Source: Lachnospiraceae bacterium (lineage in GTDB: Bacteria > Bacillota_A > Clostridia > Lachnospirales > Lachnospiraceae). From it: DNA of 33,586 nt. Below the pieces are notes generated by a model. That model was not told where the DNA came from. It worked only from the letters and a program-made list of their open reading frames with translations, and ran no database searches. The stretch spans positions 1 to 33,586 of the forward strand of contig JAILOC010000051.1 of NCBI GenBank assembly GCA_024691045.1, read 5' to 3'. Each line of letters starts with the position of its first letter. Within the stretch, counting starts at the first letter, position 1. Of the stretch, positions 18,342 through 25,195 are shown one piece after another. The position numbers and the translations under genes were made by a program.

Positions 18342-18898
18342 CAGTCGATACCGCCTATCTTGGTTATGGGGAAAAGCCTGAACACAGCCTTTCCGATCAT
18401 CTGGTCCCTGGTAATGGGACCGACATTGGGATACCTGGAATCCATAGAATCATTCCTGTTGTCACCGAGAACAAAATACTCATCTTCACCGAGAGTTATT
18501 GGAACTATCGCGGTTCCGAGACGGTCTGAACGTATAGTTTCCTTGCCGTAATTCTCCTCTAACACTTCACCGTTTATAAGAATGGTTCCGTCTAAAAGGA
18601 TCTGCACCGTCTCACCCGGAAGTCCGATGATCCTCTTGATAAAATATGTATCCTCTGAATACTCATAAGGGAACACAATGATATCGAATCTCTCGGGATC
18701 GTTGAATCTGTAAGTGAACTTGTTGACCCATACGCTCTCGCCGTCGTAAAGAGTGTCATTCATAGAGCTTCCGTCAACAACGGATCTTTGTCCGACAAAC
18801 TTAAGGACAAAAGCCGCAAATGCAAAAACCACGAGGAAATATACCGCGGTATTGAATGCTTCCTTTAAGAATTTATCTGTCTTTTTACTGCTGCCCAT
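18341..18898 (-). CDS. lepB: Signal peptidase I
   Basis: 185 residues with one N-terminal membrane helix (about 14-36) and the catalytic domain outside. Cleaves signal peptides of secreted proteins. The nucleophile is Ser45 in DGSSMNDTL, the general base is Lys88 in YFIKRIIGLPGE, and the C-terminal box GDNRNDSMDSR is intact. All active-site motifs are therefore consensus, unlike the paralogue two genes upstream. ATG 18898 has GGAGGAAC upstream. It lies one base after the rbgA stop and overlaps rnhB by one base. Confidence 0.96.
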   Translation of the reverse strand: MGSSKKTDKFLKEAFNTAVYFLVVFAFAAFVLKFVGQRSVVDGSSMNDTLYDGESVWVNKFTYRFNDPERFDIIVFPYEYSEDTYFIKRIIGLPGETVQILLDGTILINGEVLEENYGKETIRSDRLGTAIVPITLGEDEYFVLGDNRNDSMDSRYPNVGPITRDQMIGKAVFRLFPITKIGGID

Positions 18899-18899
18899 T

Positions 18900-19748
18900 T
18901 TAAGGTTCCTCCAAAGTCATACGTCCGAGCTTACCGCTTCGCAGCTCGGCAAGAAGAGTTTCTGCGGCTCTTCTGATATCGGGATCCGCTCCCTTCAATA
19001 TTAGTCCGTTTCTTTCTGCAACCGCCTGCAGAACATCCTCGGGCTTTTCGTTACAGGTTATTCCGTACTTGGATACAGTCGCATCCGGATATATATCCCT
19101 CAGAAGAAGGATCGTCTCGGATGCGAGAAGTATGGTATTCAGTATCTGGTCATTGATACTTCCGATCGCGGCAAGCTTAAGACCAACGCTCCTGTCCTCG
19201 AATTTGGGCCACAGAAGCCCCGGAGTGTCAAGAAGCTCTATACCGGCTCCTGTTTTGACCCACTGGTTGCTGCGTGTCACACCGGGCTTGTTACCGGTCC
19301 TGGCCGGTGCCTTTCCGGTTATCGAGTTTATCAGTGTGGACTTTCCGACATTTGGAATGCCGCACACCATGGCTCTTACCGGCCTTCCAACAATTCCTCT
19401 TTTGCGGTCGCGTTCGATCTTATCCGCACATACGCTCATCGCGAGCTTTTTGACTGCATCGGATGTCTTCTTTTCCTTCGCGTTCAGAACAAGACTCTCG
19501 ATCCCCTTTTCCTTAAAGTATGAGGTCCAGAGGTCTGTCTTCTTTGCATCGGACAGATCAGCCTTGTTAAGAACTATCATCCTGAACTTGCCCTTGGCAA
19601 GCTCATCTATATCCGGATTTCTGCTGGACAAGGGGATCCTTGAATCAAGAACCTCTATGCACAGATCAACCAGTTTTAATTCTTCCCTGATAGCCCTGAC
19701 CGATTTGGTCATATGACCGGGATACCAGCCGTAATCATTACCTGCCAT
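18900..19748 (-). CDS. rbgA: Ribosome biogenesis GTPase RbgA (YlqF)
   Basis: 282 residues, circularly permuted GTPase: the G4 motif NKADL (61-65) comes before G1 GIPNVGKST (130-138) and G3 DTPG (174-177). It begins with WYPGHMTKSVRAI, the usual RbgA start, and has a helical C-terminal RNA-binding region (about 190-280). It is needed for late 50S assembly, including incorporation of L16. In Bacillus ylqF lies between rplS and rnhB, the same neighbourhood as here. The ATG abuts the TAA of the upstream signal peptidase paralogue, and the gene ends one base before lepB. Confidence 0.96.
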   Translation of the reverse strand: MAGNDYGWYPGHMTKSVRAIREELKLVDLCIEVLDSRIPLSSRNPDIDELAKGKFRMIVLNKADLSDAKKTDLWTSYFKEKGIESLVLNAKEKKTSDAVKKLAMSVCADKIERDRKRGIVGRPVRAMVCGIPNVGKSTLINSITGKAPARTGNKPGVTRSNQWVKTGAGIELLDTPGLLWPKFEDRSVGLKLAAIGSINDQILNTILLASETILLLRDIYPDATVSKYGITCNEKPEDVLQAVAERNGLILKGADPDIRRAAETLLAELRSGKLGRMTLEEP

Positions 19749-20324
19749 TTAATCCACCATATGCATCCCGGAATCACCTTCCGGAAACGCAAGCCAGACC
19801 TTGCCGAGGATATACTTGCTCTCGACGGGACCTATGTTAGCGCTCCTGGAATCGTCGGAATCGCTTGTATCATCGCTGAGTACGAAATACATACCCTGCT
19901 CAAGCGTAAGCTCATTCGAAGCCAGCCCCGCATCCGTAAGCTTACCGGTCACTATTTCCGAAGGCGACCCGTTTACGTATAAAACACCGCCATCGATATA
20001 AACCTTATCCCCCGGTACGGCAACAACCCTTCTGACATAGTAATGGGTGTTGGTATTGCCGTTAGGAAGAAACATGATCACATCACCCTTAGCAGGCTGT
20101 GAAAGCTTATATACAAAGCGGTTTATGAGTACCTTCTGGTCATTGACCAGGCCGGGATTCATAGAATCACCCGATACGGTTGTGCTCATTCCCAGAAAAT
20201 AAACAAGTATGAACGCAAAAAGAAGACTGATCAGGATGCCCACGATCAGATGCACGGTATCACGCAGAAAATCCTCGCTGAAGCGGCGTCTTTTTTTGTA
20301 AAAATAATAACCGTCCTGTCTCAC
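19749..20324 (-). CDS. Signal peptidase I paralogue with altered active-site motifs
   Basis: 191 residues, S26 family fold: basic N-terminus, one membrane helix (about 25-46), Ser54 in SGDSMNPGL, the YYVRRVVAVPGDKVY strand and a final GPV segment. Two conserved features differ from the consensus seen in the neighbouring lepB. The general-base Lys position is Arg (R98, VRRV instead of IKRI), and the GDNRxxSxDSR box reads SDDTSDSDDSR (150-160). The nucleophile is retained. It may be inactive, may use another base (H94 is close in sequence), or may have another specificity. The start is GTG 20324, the only candidate before an in-frame TAA upstream; it has no clear ribosome binding site. A good promoter lies about 50-75 bases upstream. 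Confidence 0.85.
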   Translation of the reverse strand: MRQDGYYFYKKRRRFSEDFLRDTVHLIVGILISLLFAFILVYFLGMSTTVSGDSMNPGLVNDQKVLINRFVYKLSQPAKGDVIMFLPNGNTNTHYYVRRVVAVPGDKVYIDGGVLYVNGSPSEIVTGKLTDAGLASNELTLEQGMYFVLSDDTSDSDDSRSANIGPVESKYILGKVWLAFPEGDSGMHMVD

Positions 20325-20372
20325 TTTAAAACGCTTGAATACAAGTTAAATCCTGTTTGCACAATCTCTGAT

Positions 20373-20401
20373 ATTATACCATAAACCATGTATTTCTTGA
20401 A
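20373..20401 (-). promoter_or_regulatory. Promoter for the signal peptidase-rbgA-lepB-rnhB operon
   Basis: Minus strand: -35 TTCAAG (20396-20401), 17-base spacer, -10 TATAAT (20373-20378) preceded by TGG, so also an extended -10 element. It lies just beyond the rplS terminator and gives an untranslated leader of about 42 bases before the GTG at 20324. Confidence 0.65.
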
Positions 20402-20413
20402 GAAAAAGCACAC

Positions 20414-20444
20414 AAAAAAAGCCGGTGCATAAACACCGGCTTTT
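20414..20444 (-). terminator. Rho-independent terminator after rplS
   Basis: Minus strand: GCCGGTG, 6-base loop, CACCGGC, then seven T. A-rich sequence on the 5' side extends the stem by four A-T pairs. It begins about 16 bases after the rplS stop and marks the end of the ribosomal protein/TrmD block. Confidence 0.93.
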
Positions 20445-20459
20445 GAGTCGTAAAACCAA

Positions 20460-20807
20460 TTATTTAACAGCTTCCTTAACCTTGGCAGCCTTACCGACTC
20501 TGTCTCTGAGGTAGTTAAGTCTTGCTCTGCGGACTTTACCCTTTCTGACAACTTCGATCTTCTCTACATTGGGAGAATGAAGGGGCCAGGTCTTCTCAAC
20601 GCCTACGCCGTTAGAGATCTTACGAACGGTAAAGGTCTCACGGTTTGATCCGTTCTGTCTCTTGATAACGGTTCCCTCGAAGATCTGGATTCTGGACTTC
20701 TCGCCCTCTACGATACGGTTGTGAACCTTAACGGTATCGCCTACAGAAAACTCGGGAACTTCGCTCTTAAGCTGTTCAATCTCAATTTCCTTAATGATGT
20801 CTGACAT
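20460..20807 (-). CDS. rplS: Ribosomal protein L19
   Basis: 115 residues, the usual L19 length. It sits at the 30S-50S interface. It shows the family's [16 protein letters not shown] (20-35), [13 protein letters not shown] and the basic C-terminal [15 protein letters not shown]. The ATG at 20807 has a strong AGAAGGAG site. It follows trmD, as in most bacteria, but with an untranslated gap of 169 bases that holds a candidate promoter and leader. A strong terminator follows. Confidence 0.98.
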   Translation of the reverse strand: MSDIIKEIEIEQLKSEVPEFSVGDTVKVHNRIVEGEKSRIQIFEGTVIKRQNGSNRETFTVRKISNGVGVEKTWPLHSPNVEKIEVVRKGKVRRARLNYLRDRVGKAAKVKEAVK

Positions 20808-20816
20808 AATATATAC

Positions 20817-20905
20817 TCCTTCTCTTAGCTCTGTCTAAAAAGCACTCGCTTAATGACAGCTCCTATGGATGTTCATAATAGCTATAGAGCTAACAGCGGA
20901 CCACC
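20817..20905 (-). promoter_or_regulatory. Structured 5' leader of rplS, probable L19 autoregulatory leader
   Basis: In the minus-strand transcript, TTAGCTCT (20886-20893) can pair perfectly with AGAGCTAA (20825-20832), which lies next to the AGAAGGAG ribosome binding site. A competing hairpin is possible between AGCTC and GAGCT inside the interval, bringing TAT and ATA together. Mutually exclusive pairings close to the start of a ribosomal protein gene fit autogenous control, and L19 leaders are known in Firmicutes. I matched structure and context, not a covariance model. Confidence 0.45.
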
Positions 20906-20921
20906 TTTTTAACGCAACATT

Positions 20922-20942
20922 GGTAATTTATCATAAGTTACC
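20922..20942. repeat. 21-bp palindrome in the trmD-rplS gap
   Basis: GGTAA, one base, TTAT, centre, ATAA, one base, TTACC: nine of ten symmetric pairs match around a single central base. It overlaps the candidate rplS -10 and spacer, so it could be an operator. A palindrome of this quality is expected about once by chance in a window of this size, so only its position makes it notable. Confidence 0.4.
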
Positions 20943-20953
20943 ATAAAATGCAA
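20925..20953 (-). promoter_or_regulatory. Candidate promoter for rplS
   Basis: Minus strand: -35 TTGCAT (20948-20953), 17-base spacer, -10 TAAATT (20925-20930). The matches are moderate (3/6 and 4/6). The long gap before rplS and the leader structure downstream support an internal promoter. Confidence 0.3.
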
Positions 20954-20976
20954 GCAAATTATATAAAAACCGGCAT

Positions 20977-22227
20977 TTATGGATCAACAAGTTTTTTCGT
21001 GAGCGCCTTTGACGAGTAAAAGCCCATCCGGAGTGCACTGTTTATGATCTCCGTATCGGAGGGATCCCGGAATTCATAATAGATCCTTCCGGCCATAAGC
21101 GCAGCGGCAACCTTTTCCTTAAACTCTTTGCCGGACTGCCCGTAAAGCTTAACACGCTGCGTTGAAAGCGGACTTTTTTCGGTAAAGGCTATCATGATCT
21201 TCTCATCAAGCTTGCCGTCATACATCGGATCCGGGGCGTTAAGCAGGATTATCTCCCTGACCTCATGCAGATGGTCCGAAATCATTCTTTTGACTATGTC
21301 GGCATCATATCCGTCAATTATCGGATTGCTCTTGGTGAAGCAGCCGGCATAAAGTGTCTTATTATAGTGATCCTGAAGCAGGTAATATGATACTCCGGCA
21401 TATAATATATCGGTATCATCATACAAAAGCGCCTGGATAGCGGGGATATTCTGTACCCTGGCCTGCTTCATCCTGTCCATTAATTCTTCCTTGGCACGGT
21501 AGACAAGATACAGATCGGGTCTTCCCGCACGGGTTCTTTCTATGCTCCGCTCAAGTCTCCAGCTTTCGATATCGGCATGGTTACCTGTAGTGAGAACATA
21601 CGGAACCGCTTTATCGTGCCAGATCTCAGGTCTTGAATACTGGGGATATTCGAGCAGATCCCTGTAGAAGGTTTCGACCTCGGGGGAAGCATCATTTCCG
21701 AGCACACCGGGGATCAGCCTTGATACGGCGTCCATAACGGTAAGTGCGGGAAGCTCTCCGCCGGTAAGTATATAATCGCCCGAAGAGATATAATCAGTTA
21801 CAACCTCATCAAGCACTCTTTCGTCTATTCCCTCGTAATGCCCGCAAAGGAAAATAAGCTCATCCTCTGAGGCCAGTTCCCTTGCCATCCTCTGGTCAAA
21901 TCTCCTGCCCTGAGGCGACAGATATATGCATCGTGGTCTTTTTTCGGGAAGCGTGGCTTGCACTTCGGTATTCTTTTTGCAGGATTTATCCTGAAGAACG
22001 CCTATGGCATCAAGATAAGCCCTGTAAACAGGCTCGGCCTGTATAACCTGGCCGGCTCCCCCTCCGTAGGGATAATCATCGACCTGGGCGCGTTTATTGT
22101 CCGCATAGTCACGTATATTAAAGGTCTCCAGTTCAAGAGCCCCTTCCTTAAGCGCACGTCCTATGATACCCGTTTCCATGACCGATCTGATCATCTCAGG
22201 AAAAAGTGTCAGAACCTTATAGATCAA
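20977..22227 (-). CDS. trmD: tRNA (guanine-N1)-methyltransferase TrmD with C-terminal extension
   Basis: 416 residues. Residues 1-248 are a complete TrmD, which makes m1G37 in tRNA to prevent frameshifting: YGGGAGQV (54-61), YLSPQGRRF (102-110), the trefoil-knot segments GHYEGIDERV (129-138) and GDYILTGGELPA (150-161), catalytic Asp166 in VMDAVSRLIPG, and LLEYPQYSRPE (191-201). There is a small insertion at 76-97. Typical TrmD ends near residue 240-250; here about 168 residues follow (249-416) that I cannot assign. The start is TTG 22227, which has GGAGG six bases upstream, within the end of rimM (11-base overlap). The gene order rimM-trmD-rplS is standard. Confidence 0.95.
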   Translation of the reverse strand: MIYKVLTLFPEMIRSVMETGIIGRALKEGALELETFNIRDYADNKRAQVDDYPYGGGAGQVIQAEPVYRAYLDAIGVLQDKSCKKNTEVQATLPEKRPRCIYLSPQGRRFDQRMARELASEDELIFLCGHYEGIDERVLDEVVTDYISSGDYILTGGELPALTVMDAVSRLIPGVLGNDASPEVETFYRDLLEYPQYSRPEIWHDKAVPYVLTTGNHADIESWRLERSIERTRAGRPDLYLVYRAKEELMDRMKQARVQNIPAIQALLYDDTDILYAGVSYYLLQDHYNKTLYAGCFTKSNPIIDGYDADIVKRMISDHLHEVREIILLNAPDPMYDGKLDEKIMIAFTEKSPLSTQRVKLYGQSGKEFKEKVAAALMAGRIYYEFRDPSDTEIINSALRMGFYSSKALTKKLVDP

Positions 22228-22729
22228 GTAATCCCTCCAGAATGTGAATCTTCATTATTCCGGCTTCTGCGTCTATATCAAGTATACACTTCTTAATAGC
22301 CGGCAGAAGAAAAGTTTTTCCGTCATCGGAAGTGATCTCGTAAACATCGTTTGCGCCCGTGCGAAGTATATCGGTGAGCTTCCCCCTGTAAATGCCGCAA
22401 TCATCCGTAACCTCGAGACCCAGCAGATCGGCGAAATAATGCTCACCCTCTTCAAGCGGAGGTGCATCCTTCCTGAGAACATATATATCCCTCTGTCTGT
22501 ACTTCCTGATCTCCTCGGGAGTTTCAATTCCCCTGAATTTGATTATAACAAGAGGAAGAGCCATACGTGCGGATTCGATCTCGAATTCTTCGTATGAATC
22601 TTCGCATTCCAGAAATACCTTCTTTAACTTCTTGAAATGTACGGGGTCGTCGATATCGGGATAGACCTTCATCTCACCCTTGATCCCGAAGGACTGTGTG
22701 ATGGTACCAACTTTGATATATTCTTTCAT
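22217..22729 (-). CDS. rimM: Ribosome maturation factor RimM
   Basis: 170 residues from ATG 22729. Binds 30S (S19) and assists maturation of the 16S 3' domain. It begins IKVGTITQSFGIKGEMKVYP, the family N-terminus, and has a PRC-barrel C-domain (LLGLEVTDDCGIYRGKLTDIL to the LEGLLDL end). A TTG start at 22777 would add 16 residues of no family character and has no ribosome binding site. The ATG also lacks a clear one; a strong hairpin lies 13-37 bases upstream and may affect initiation. Its 3' end overlaps trmD by 11 bases and carries the trmD ribosome binding site. Confidence 0.95.
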   Translation of the reverse strand: MKEYIKVGTITQSFGIKGEMKVYPDIDDPVHFKKLKKVFLECEDSYEEFEIESARMALPLVIIKFRGIETPEEIRKYRQRDIYVLRKDAPPLEEGEHYFADLLGLEVTDDCGIYRGKLTDILRTGANDVYEITSDDGKTFLLPAIKKCILDIDAEAGIMKIHILEGLLDL

Positions 22730-22741
22730 AGATTTAAAATA

Positions 22742-22766
22742 CGGACCGCAAACAGGCCGCGGTCCG
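22742..22766 (-). repeat. Strong hairpin between khpA and rimM
   Basis: CGGACCGC, 9-base loop, GCGGTCCG: an 8-bp all-perfect, GC-rich stem plus a possible G-U closing pair. It lies between the khpA stop and the rimM start. The following bases (TATTTTAAATC) are not a proper T-run, so an attenuator, RNA processing site or translational element is more likely than a full terminator. Confidence 0.6.
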
Positions 22767-22773
22767 CTAATAT

Positions 22774-23004
22774 TCAATCGGTTATTTCAACATCAGCTCT
22801 TGCATTTTCCCTTGAAGCTGCAGCTTTTACAACGGAACGAAGGGACTTGGCTATCCTGCCCTGTTTTCCGATGACTTTACCCATATCGGAGCTTGCAACA
22901 TGAAGCTCGATAAGATAATCTGCTCCATCCTTTTTCTCGGTAACTACTACCTCTTCGGGATGATCTACGAGAGCCTTTGCAATAACTTCCACAAGTTCTT
23001 TCAT
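22774..23004 (-). CDS. khpA: KH-domain RNA-binding protein KhpA (YlqC)
   Basis: 76 residues, a single KH domain. The RNA-binding loop is GKQGR within GKVIGKQGRIAKSLRSVV, followed by a helix and the acidic VEITD end. KhpA works with KhpB (Jag) in RNA regulation affecting cell elongation in Gram-positive bacteria; no khpB is in this window. The ATG has a near-perfect AAGGAGG. It sits between rpsP and rimM, exactly as ylqC does in Bacillus. Confidence 0.95.
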   Translation of the reverse strand: MKELVEVIAKALVDHPEEVVVTEKKDGADYLIELHVASSDMGKVIGKQGRIAKSLRSVVKAAASRENARADVEITD

Positions 23005-23030
23005 AAGGCCTCCTTAGAAAAAATGCAGGA

Positions 23031-23276
23031 TTATTTAATGATGCCGGCTACCTTGAAAAGCTTTCCAACAACTTCGGTAGGCTGTGCACCGTTAGCGATC
23101 CACTTCTTAGCTGCCTCTTCGTCGATATTGAAGGTGGAAGGATCGGTTGAAGGATCGTAGGTTCCGATCTCATCGATAAATCTTCCGTTTCTGGGGCTTC
23201 TTGAATCAGCAACAATAATGCGATAGAAAGGAGCCTTCTTCTCACCGATTCTTCTGAGTCTGATCTTTACTGCCAT
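23031..23276 (-). CDS. rpsP: Ribosomal protein S16
   Basis: 81 residues, a normal S16. It begins [20 protein letters not shown] and contains [21 protein letters not shown], both diagnostic. It helps assemble the 16S 5' domain. The ATG has CGGAGGA upstream. It lies 74 bases after ffh and 26 bases before khpA, in the conserved ffh-rpsP-khpA-rimM order. The 74-base gap holds only a 4-bp stem and no convincing promoter. Confidence 0.98.
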   Translation of the reverse strand: MAVKIRLRRIGEKKAPFYRIIVADSRSPRNGRFIDEIGTYDPSTDPSTFNIDEEAAKKWIANGAQPTEVVGKLFKVAGIIK

Positions 23277-23350
23277 TTTAAAATTCCTCCGTAAAAAAAT
23301 AATACGATTAGTTTTTATATGAAAACGGAATAATCCGGATTCAATCTGTC

Positions 23351-24733
23351 TTAAAAAGGAAAACCTTTCCTTCCGCCGAAACCGCCCATGCCGCCCATGC
23401 CGGGGAACATTCCGCGTCCGCGTTTGCCCATGCCGCCCATCTGCTTCATCATCTTCTGGCTCTGTTCGAACTGCTTGATGAATCTGTTTACTTCGGCGAT
23501 ATCAAGTCCCGCACCCTTGGCGATCCTGAACTTTCTCCTGGGATTCATGAGCTTGGGATTGCTTCTTTCCTCAGGAGTCATGGAAAGGATTATAGCCTCG
23601 GTACGGCGGAGCTTATTTTCATCGATGGCACCTTCAAGCTCGGATGCATTGATGCCCATACCGGGAAGCATTGAAAGAATGGAAGCAAGTCCTCCCATAT
23701 TCTTCATCTGCTTCATGCTCTCAAGGTAATCGTTGAAATCGAACTTACCCTTCTGCATGCGGTTCATCATTCCGCGGCCTTCTTCTTCGGTCGTGGTGAC
23801 GCTTGCCTGAGCCTTTTCGATAAGGCTGAGCACATCACCCATTCCGAGGATCCTGGATGCCATACGGTCAGGATAGAACTGCTCGAGATCAGTGAGCTTT
23901 TCTCCCATTCCCACATAGAGGATGGGCTTGCCGGTTACGGCTTTGATCGAAAGAGCCGCACCGCCCCTTGTATCACCGTCAAGCTTTGAAAGGATGACGC
24001 CCTCGATACCTATCTCTTCGTCAAAGGTCTTGGCAACATTTACCGCATTCTGACCGGTCATTGCATCAACAACGAGTATTGTCTGGAAAACTCCGACCTT
24101 CTCTTTGATCTCTTTAAGCTCATTCATGAGTTCTTCGTCGATCTGAAGACGTCCTGCGGTATCGAGGATAACTACATTATAGTTTTCCTTCTTTGCTTTC
24201 TCGAGCGCATTCTCGGCGATAACGGGAGGCTTGACGTCCGTTCCCATATCAAATACATCAACACCGACCTTGCTTCCGTTGACCTTCAGCTGTTCGATAG
24301 CTGCAGGCCGGTAGATATCGCAGGCAACAAGGAGTGATTTCTTGCCCTTCTTGATGAACTGGCCTGCCATCTTGGCAGATGCAGTCGTCTTACCTGCACC
24401 CTGAAGACCTACCATCATGATGACGGTTATCTCTTTTCCGGGCCTAAAGGAAACCTCGGTGGTCTCGCTGCCCATAAGAGAGGTAAGCTCGTCATTAACA
24501 ACCTTTATTACGGTCTGTGAAGGATTAAGTCCGTTCAGGACCTCTTCACCGACACATTTCTCTTCAACAGTCTTAACGAAATTCTTTACGACCTTAAAAT
24601 TTACATCCGCTTCAAGAAGTGCGACCTTGACTTCCTTGAGTGCTTCCTTTACGTCAGCCTCGGAAAGCTTGCCCTTGCCGCGAAGGTTCTTGAAAGCGTT
24701 CTGCAGTTTTTCACTTAAGCCTTCAAAAGCCAT
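23351..24733 (-). CDS. ffh: Signal recognition particle protein Ffh (SRP54)
   Basis: 460 residues. An N domain (1-90) is followed by the GTPase G domain with GLQGAGKT (109-116), DTAGR and the closing [10 protein letters not shown]. The C-terminal M domain (from about 300) is rich in Met and binds SRP RNA and signal sequences. The last 30 residues are a Met/Gly-rich tail ([19 protein letters not shown] and on), common in Firmicute Ffh. It targets nascent membrane proteins to FtsY, encoded upstream. The ATG overlaps the ylxM stop by one base. Confidence 0.98.
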   Translation of the reverse strand: MAFEGLSEKLQNAFKNLRGKGKLSEADVKEALKEVKVALLEADVNFKVVKNFVKTVEEKCVGEEVLNGLNPSQTVIKVVNDELTSLMGSETTEVSFRPGKEITVIMMVGLQGAGKTTASAKMAGQFIKKGKKSLLVACDIYRPAAIEQLKVNGSKVGVDVFDMGTDVKPPVIAENALEKAKKENYNVVILDTAGRLQIDEELMNELKEIKEKVGVFQTILVVDAMTGQNAVNVAKTFDEEIGIEGVILSKLDGDTRGGAALSIKAVTGKPILYVGMGEKLTDLEQFYPDRMASRILGMGDVLSLIEKAQASVTTTEEEGRGMMNRMQKGKFDFNDYLESMKQMKNMGGLASILSMLPGMGINASELEGAIDENKLRRTEAIILSMTPEERSNPKLMNPRRKFRIAKGAGLDIAEVNRFIKQFEQSQKMMKQMGGMGKRGRGMFPGMGGMGGFGGRKGFPF

Positions 24734-25071
24734 TAAAGCTCTCCTAAAACGCTCGCCGCTATCCTTCCGATATCGGTAAGCCTCTGCTTTTCATCCCCTT
24801 CAATGGAAGAAAGCTTTTCTATCTCGGTAACTTCTCCCTTTATTCTAAGAAATCTCTCTACAAGGTGAAGCTTGGATTCATAGTTCATCAGTGCTTTGTC
24901 GCAGTTCTTCAGTGTATCGTGTACTGCCTGTCTCGATATGCCTTCGGATTCCGCTATCTCGGAAAGGGAAAGATCTTCAAAAAGCGAAGCTTCATAAACC
25001 TTCCTTCTGTGTTCACTGAGCAGTTCGCCGTAGAAGTCATACAGAAGTGATTTTTCGAGGATCTCATTCAT
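24733..25071 (-). CDS. ylxM: YlxM-family helix-turn-helix protein
   Basis: 112 residues. A sigma-70 region 4-like HTH (about 18-62): YGELLSEHRRKVYEASLFEDLSLSEIAE followed by SRQAVHDTLKNC. A helical C-terminal tail follows. YlxM/p13 proteins are encoded directly before ffh in Firmicutes and are linked to the SRP pathway, where they affect the Ffh/FtsY GTPase cycle in streptococci. The ATG 25071 has GGGGGAGG about 11 bases upstream. A consensus promoter lies upstream, so the ylxM-ffh-rpsP-khpA-rimM-trmD transcript probably starts near 25100. Confidence 0.93.
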   Translation of the reverse strand: MNEILEKSLLYDFYGELLSEHRRKVYEASLFEDLSLSEIAESEGISRQAVHDTLKNCDKALMNYESKLHLVERFLRIKGEVTEIEKLSSIEGDEKQRLTDIGRIAASVLGEL

Positions 25072-25106
25072 AAAGCATTCGCCTCCCCCAAATGCGCACC
25101 TTGCAT

Positions 25107-25135
25107 ATAATAGTATATATAGAAACAGGTGTCAA
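25107..25135 (-). promoter_or_regulatory. Consensus promoter for ylxM-ffh, with its -35 inside a palindrome
   Basis: Minus strand: -35 TTGACA (25130-25135, 6/6), 17-base spacer, -10 TATTAT (25107-25112, 5/6). This is the best promoter in the window. Its -35 element forms part of the 3' arm of the inverted repeat at 25128-25153. Confidence 0.8.
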
Positions 25136-25153
25136 GCTTTTTTGCTTGACACC
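25128..25153. terminator. 26-bp inverted repeat after ilvA: terminator or operator
   Basis: GGTGTCAAGC, six bases (AAAAAA on the minus strand), GCTTGACACC: a perfect 10-bp stem, 43 bases beyond the ilvA stop. Read on the minus strand it is followed by TGTTTCT, a weak T-tract, so it may terminate the upstream transcript. Because it contains the ylxM -35, it could also be an operator. Confidence 0.6.
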
Positions 25154-25195
25154 CGATCTTTTTATAAATCCCGTATATTAACGGCTTTTTCAGGA

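Noticed and set aside
17598..18551. A 317-codon open frame on the plus strand opposite rnhB and lepB
   Set aside because: It lies wholly antisense to two clearly recognised genes with intact active-site motifs, has no recognisable domain, and starts without a ribosome binding site.
23277..23350. Terminator or promoter between ffh and rpsP
   Set aside because: The only stem is CGGA-TTAT-TCCG (4 bp), and possible -35/-10 pairs have poor matches or wrong spacing.
25144..25175. Plus-strand promoter starting from TTGACA in the palindrome
   Set aside because: The nearest -10-like sequence is only 12 bases away, and no plausible plus-strand gene follows.
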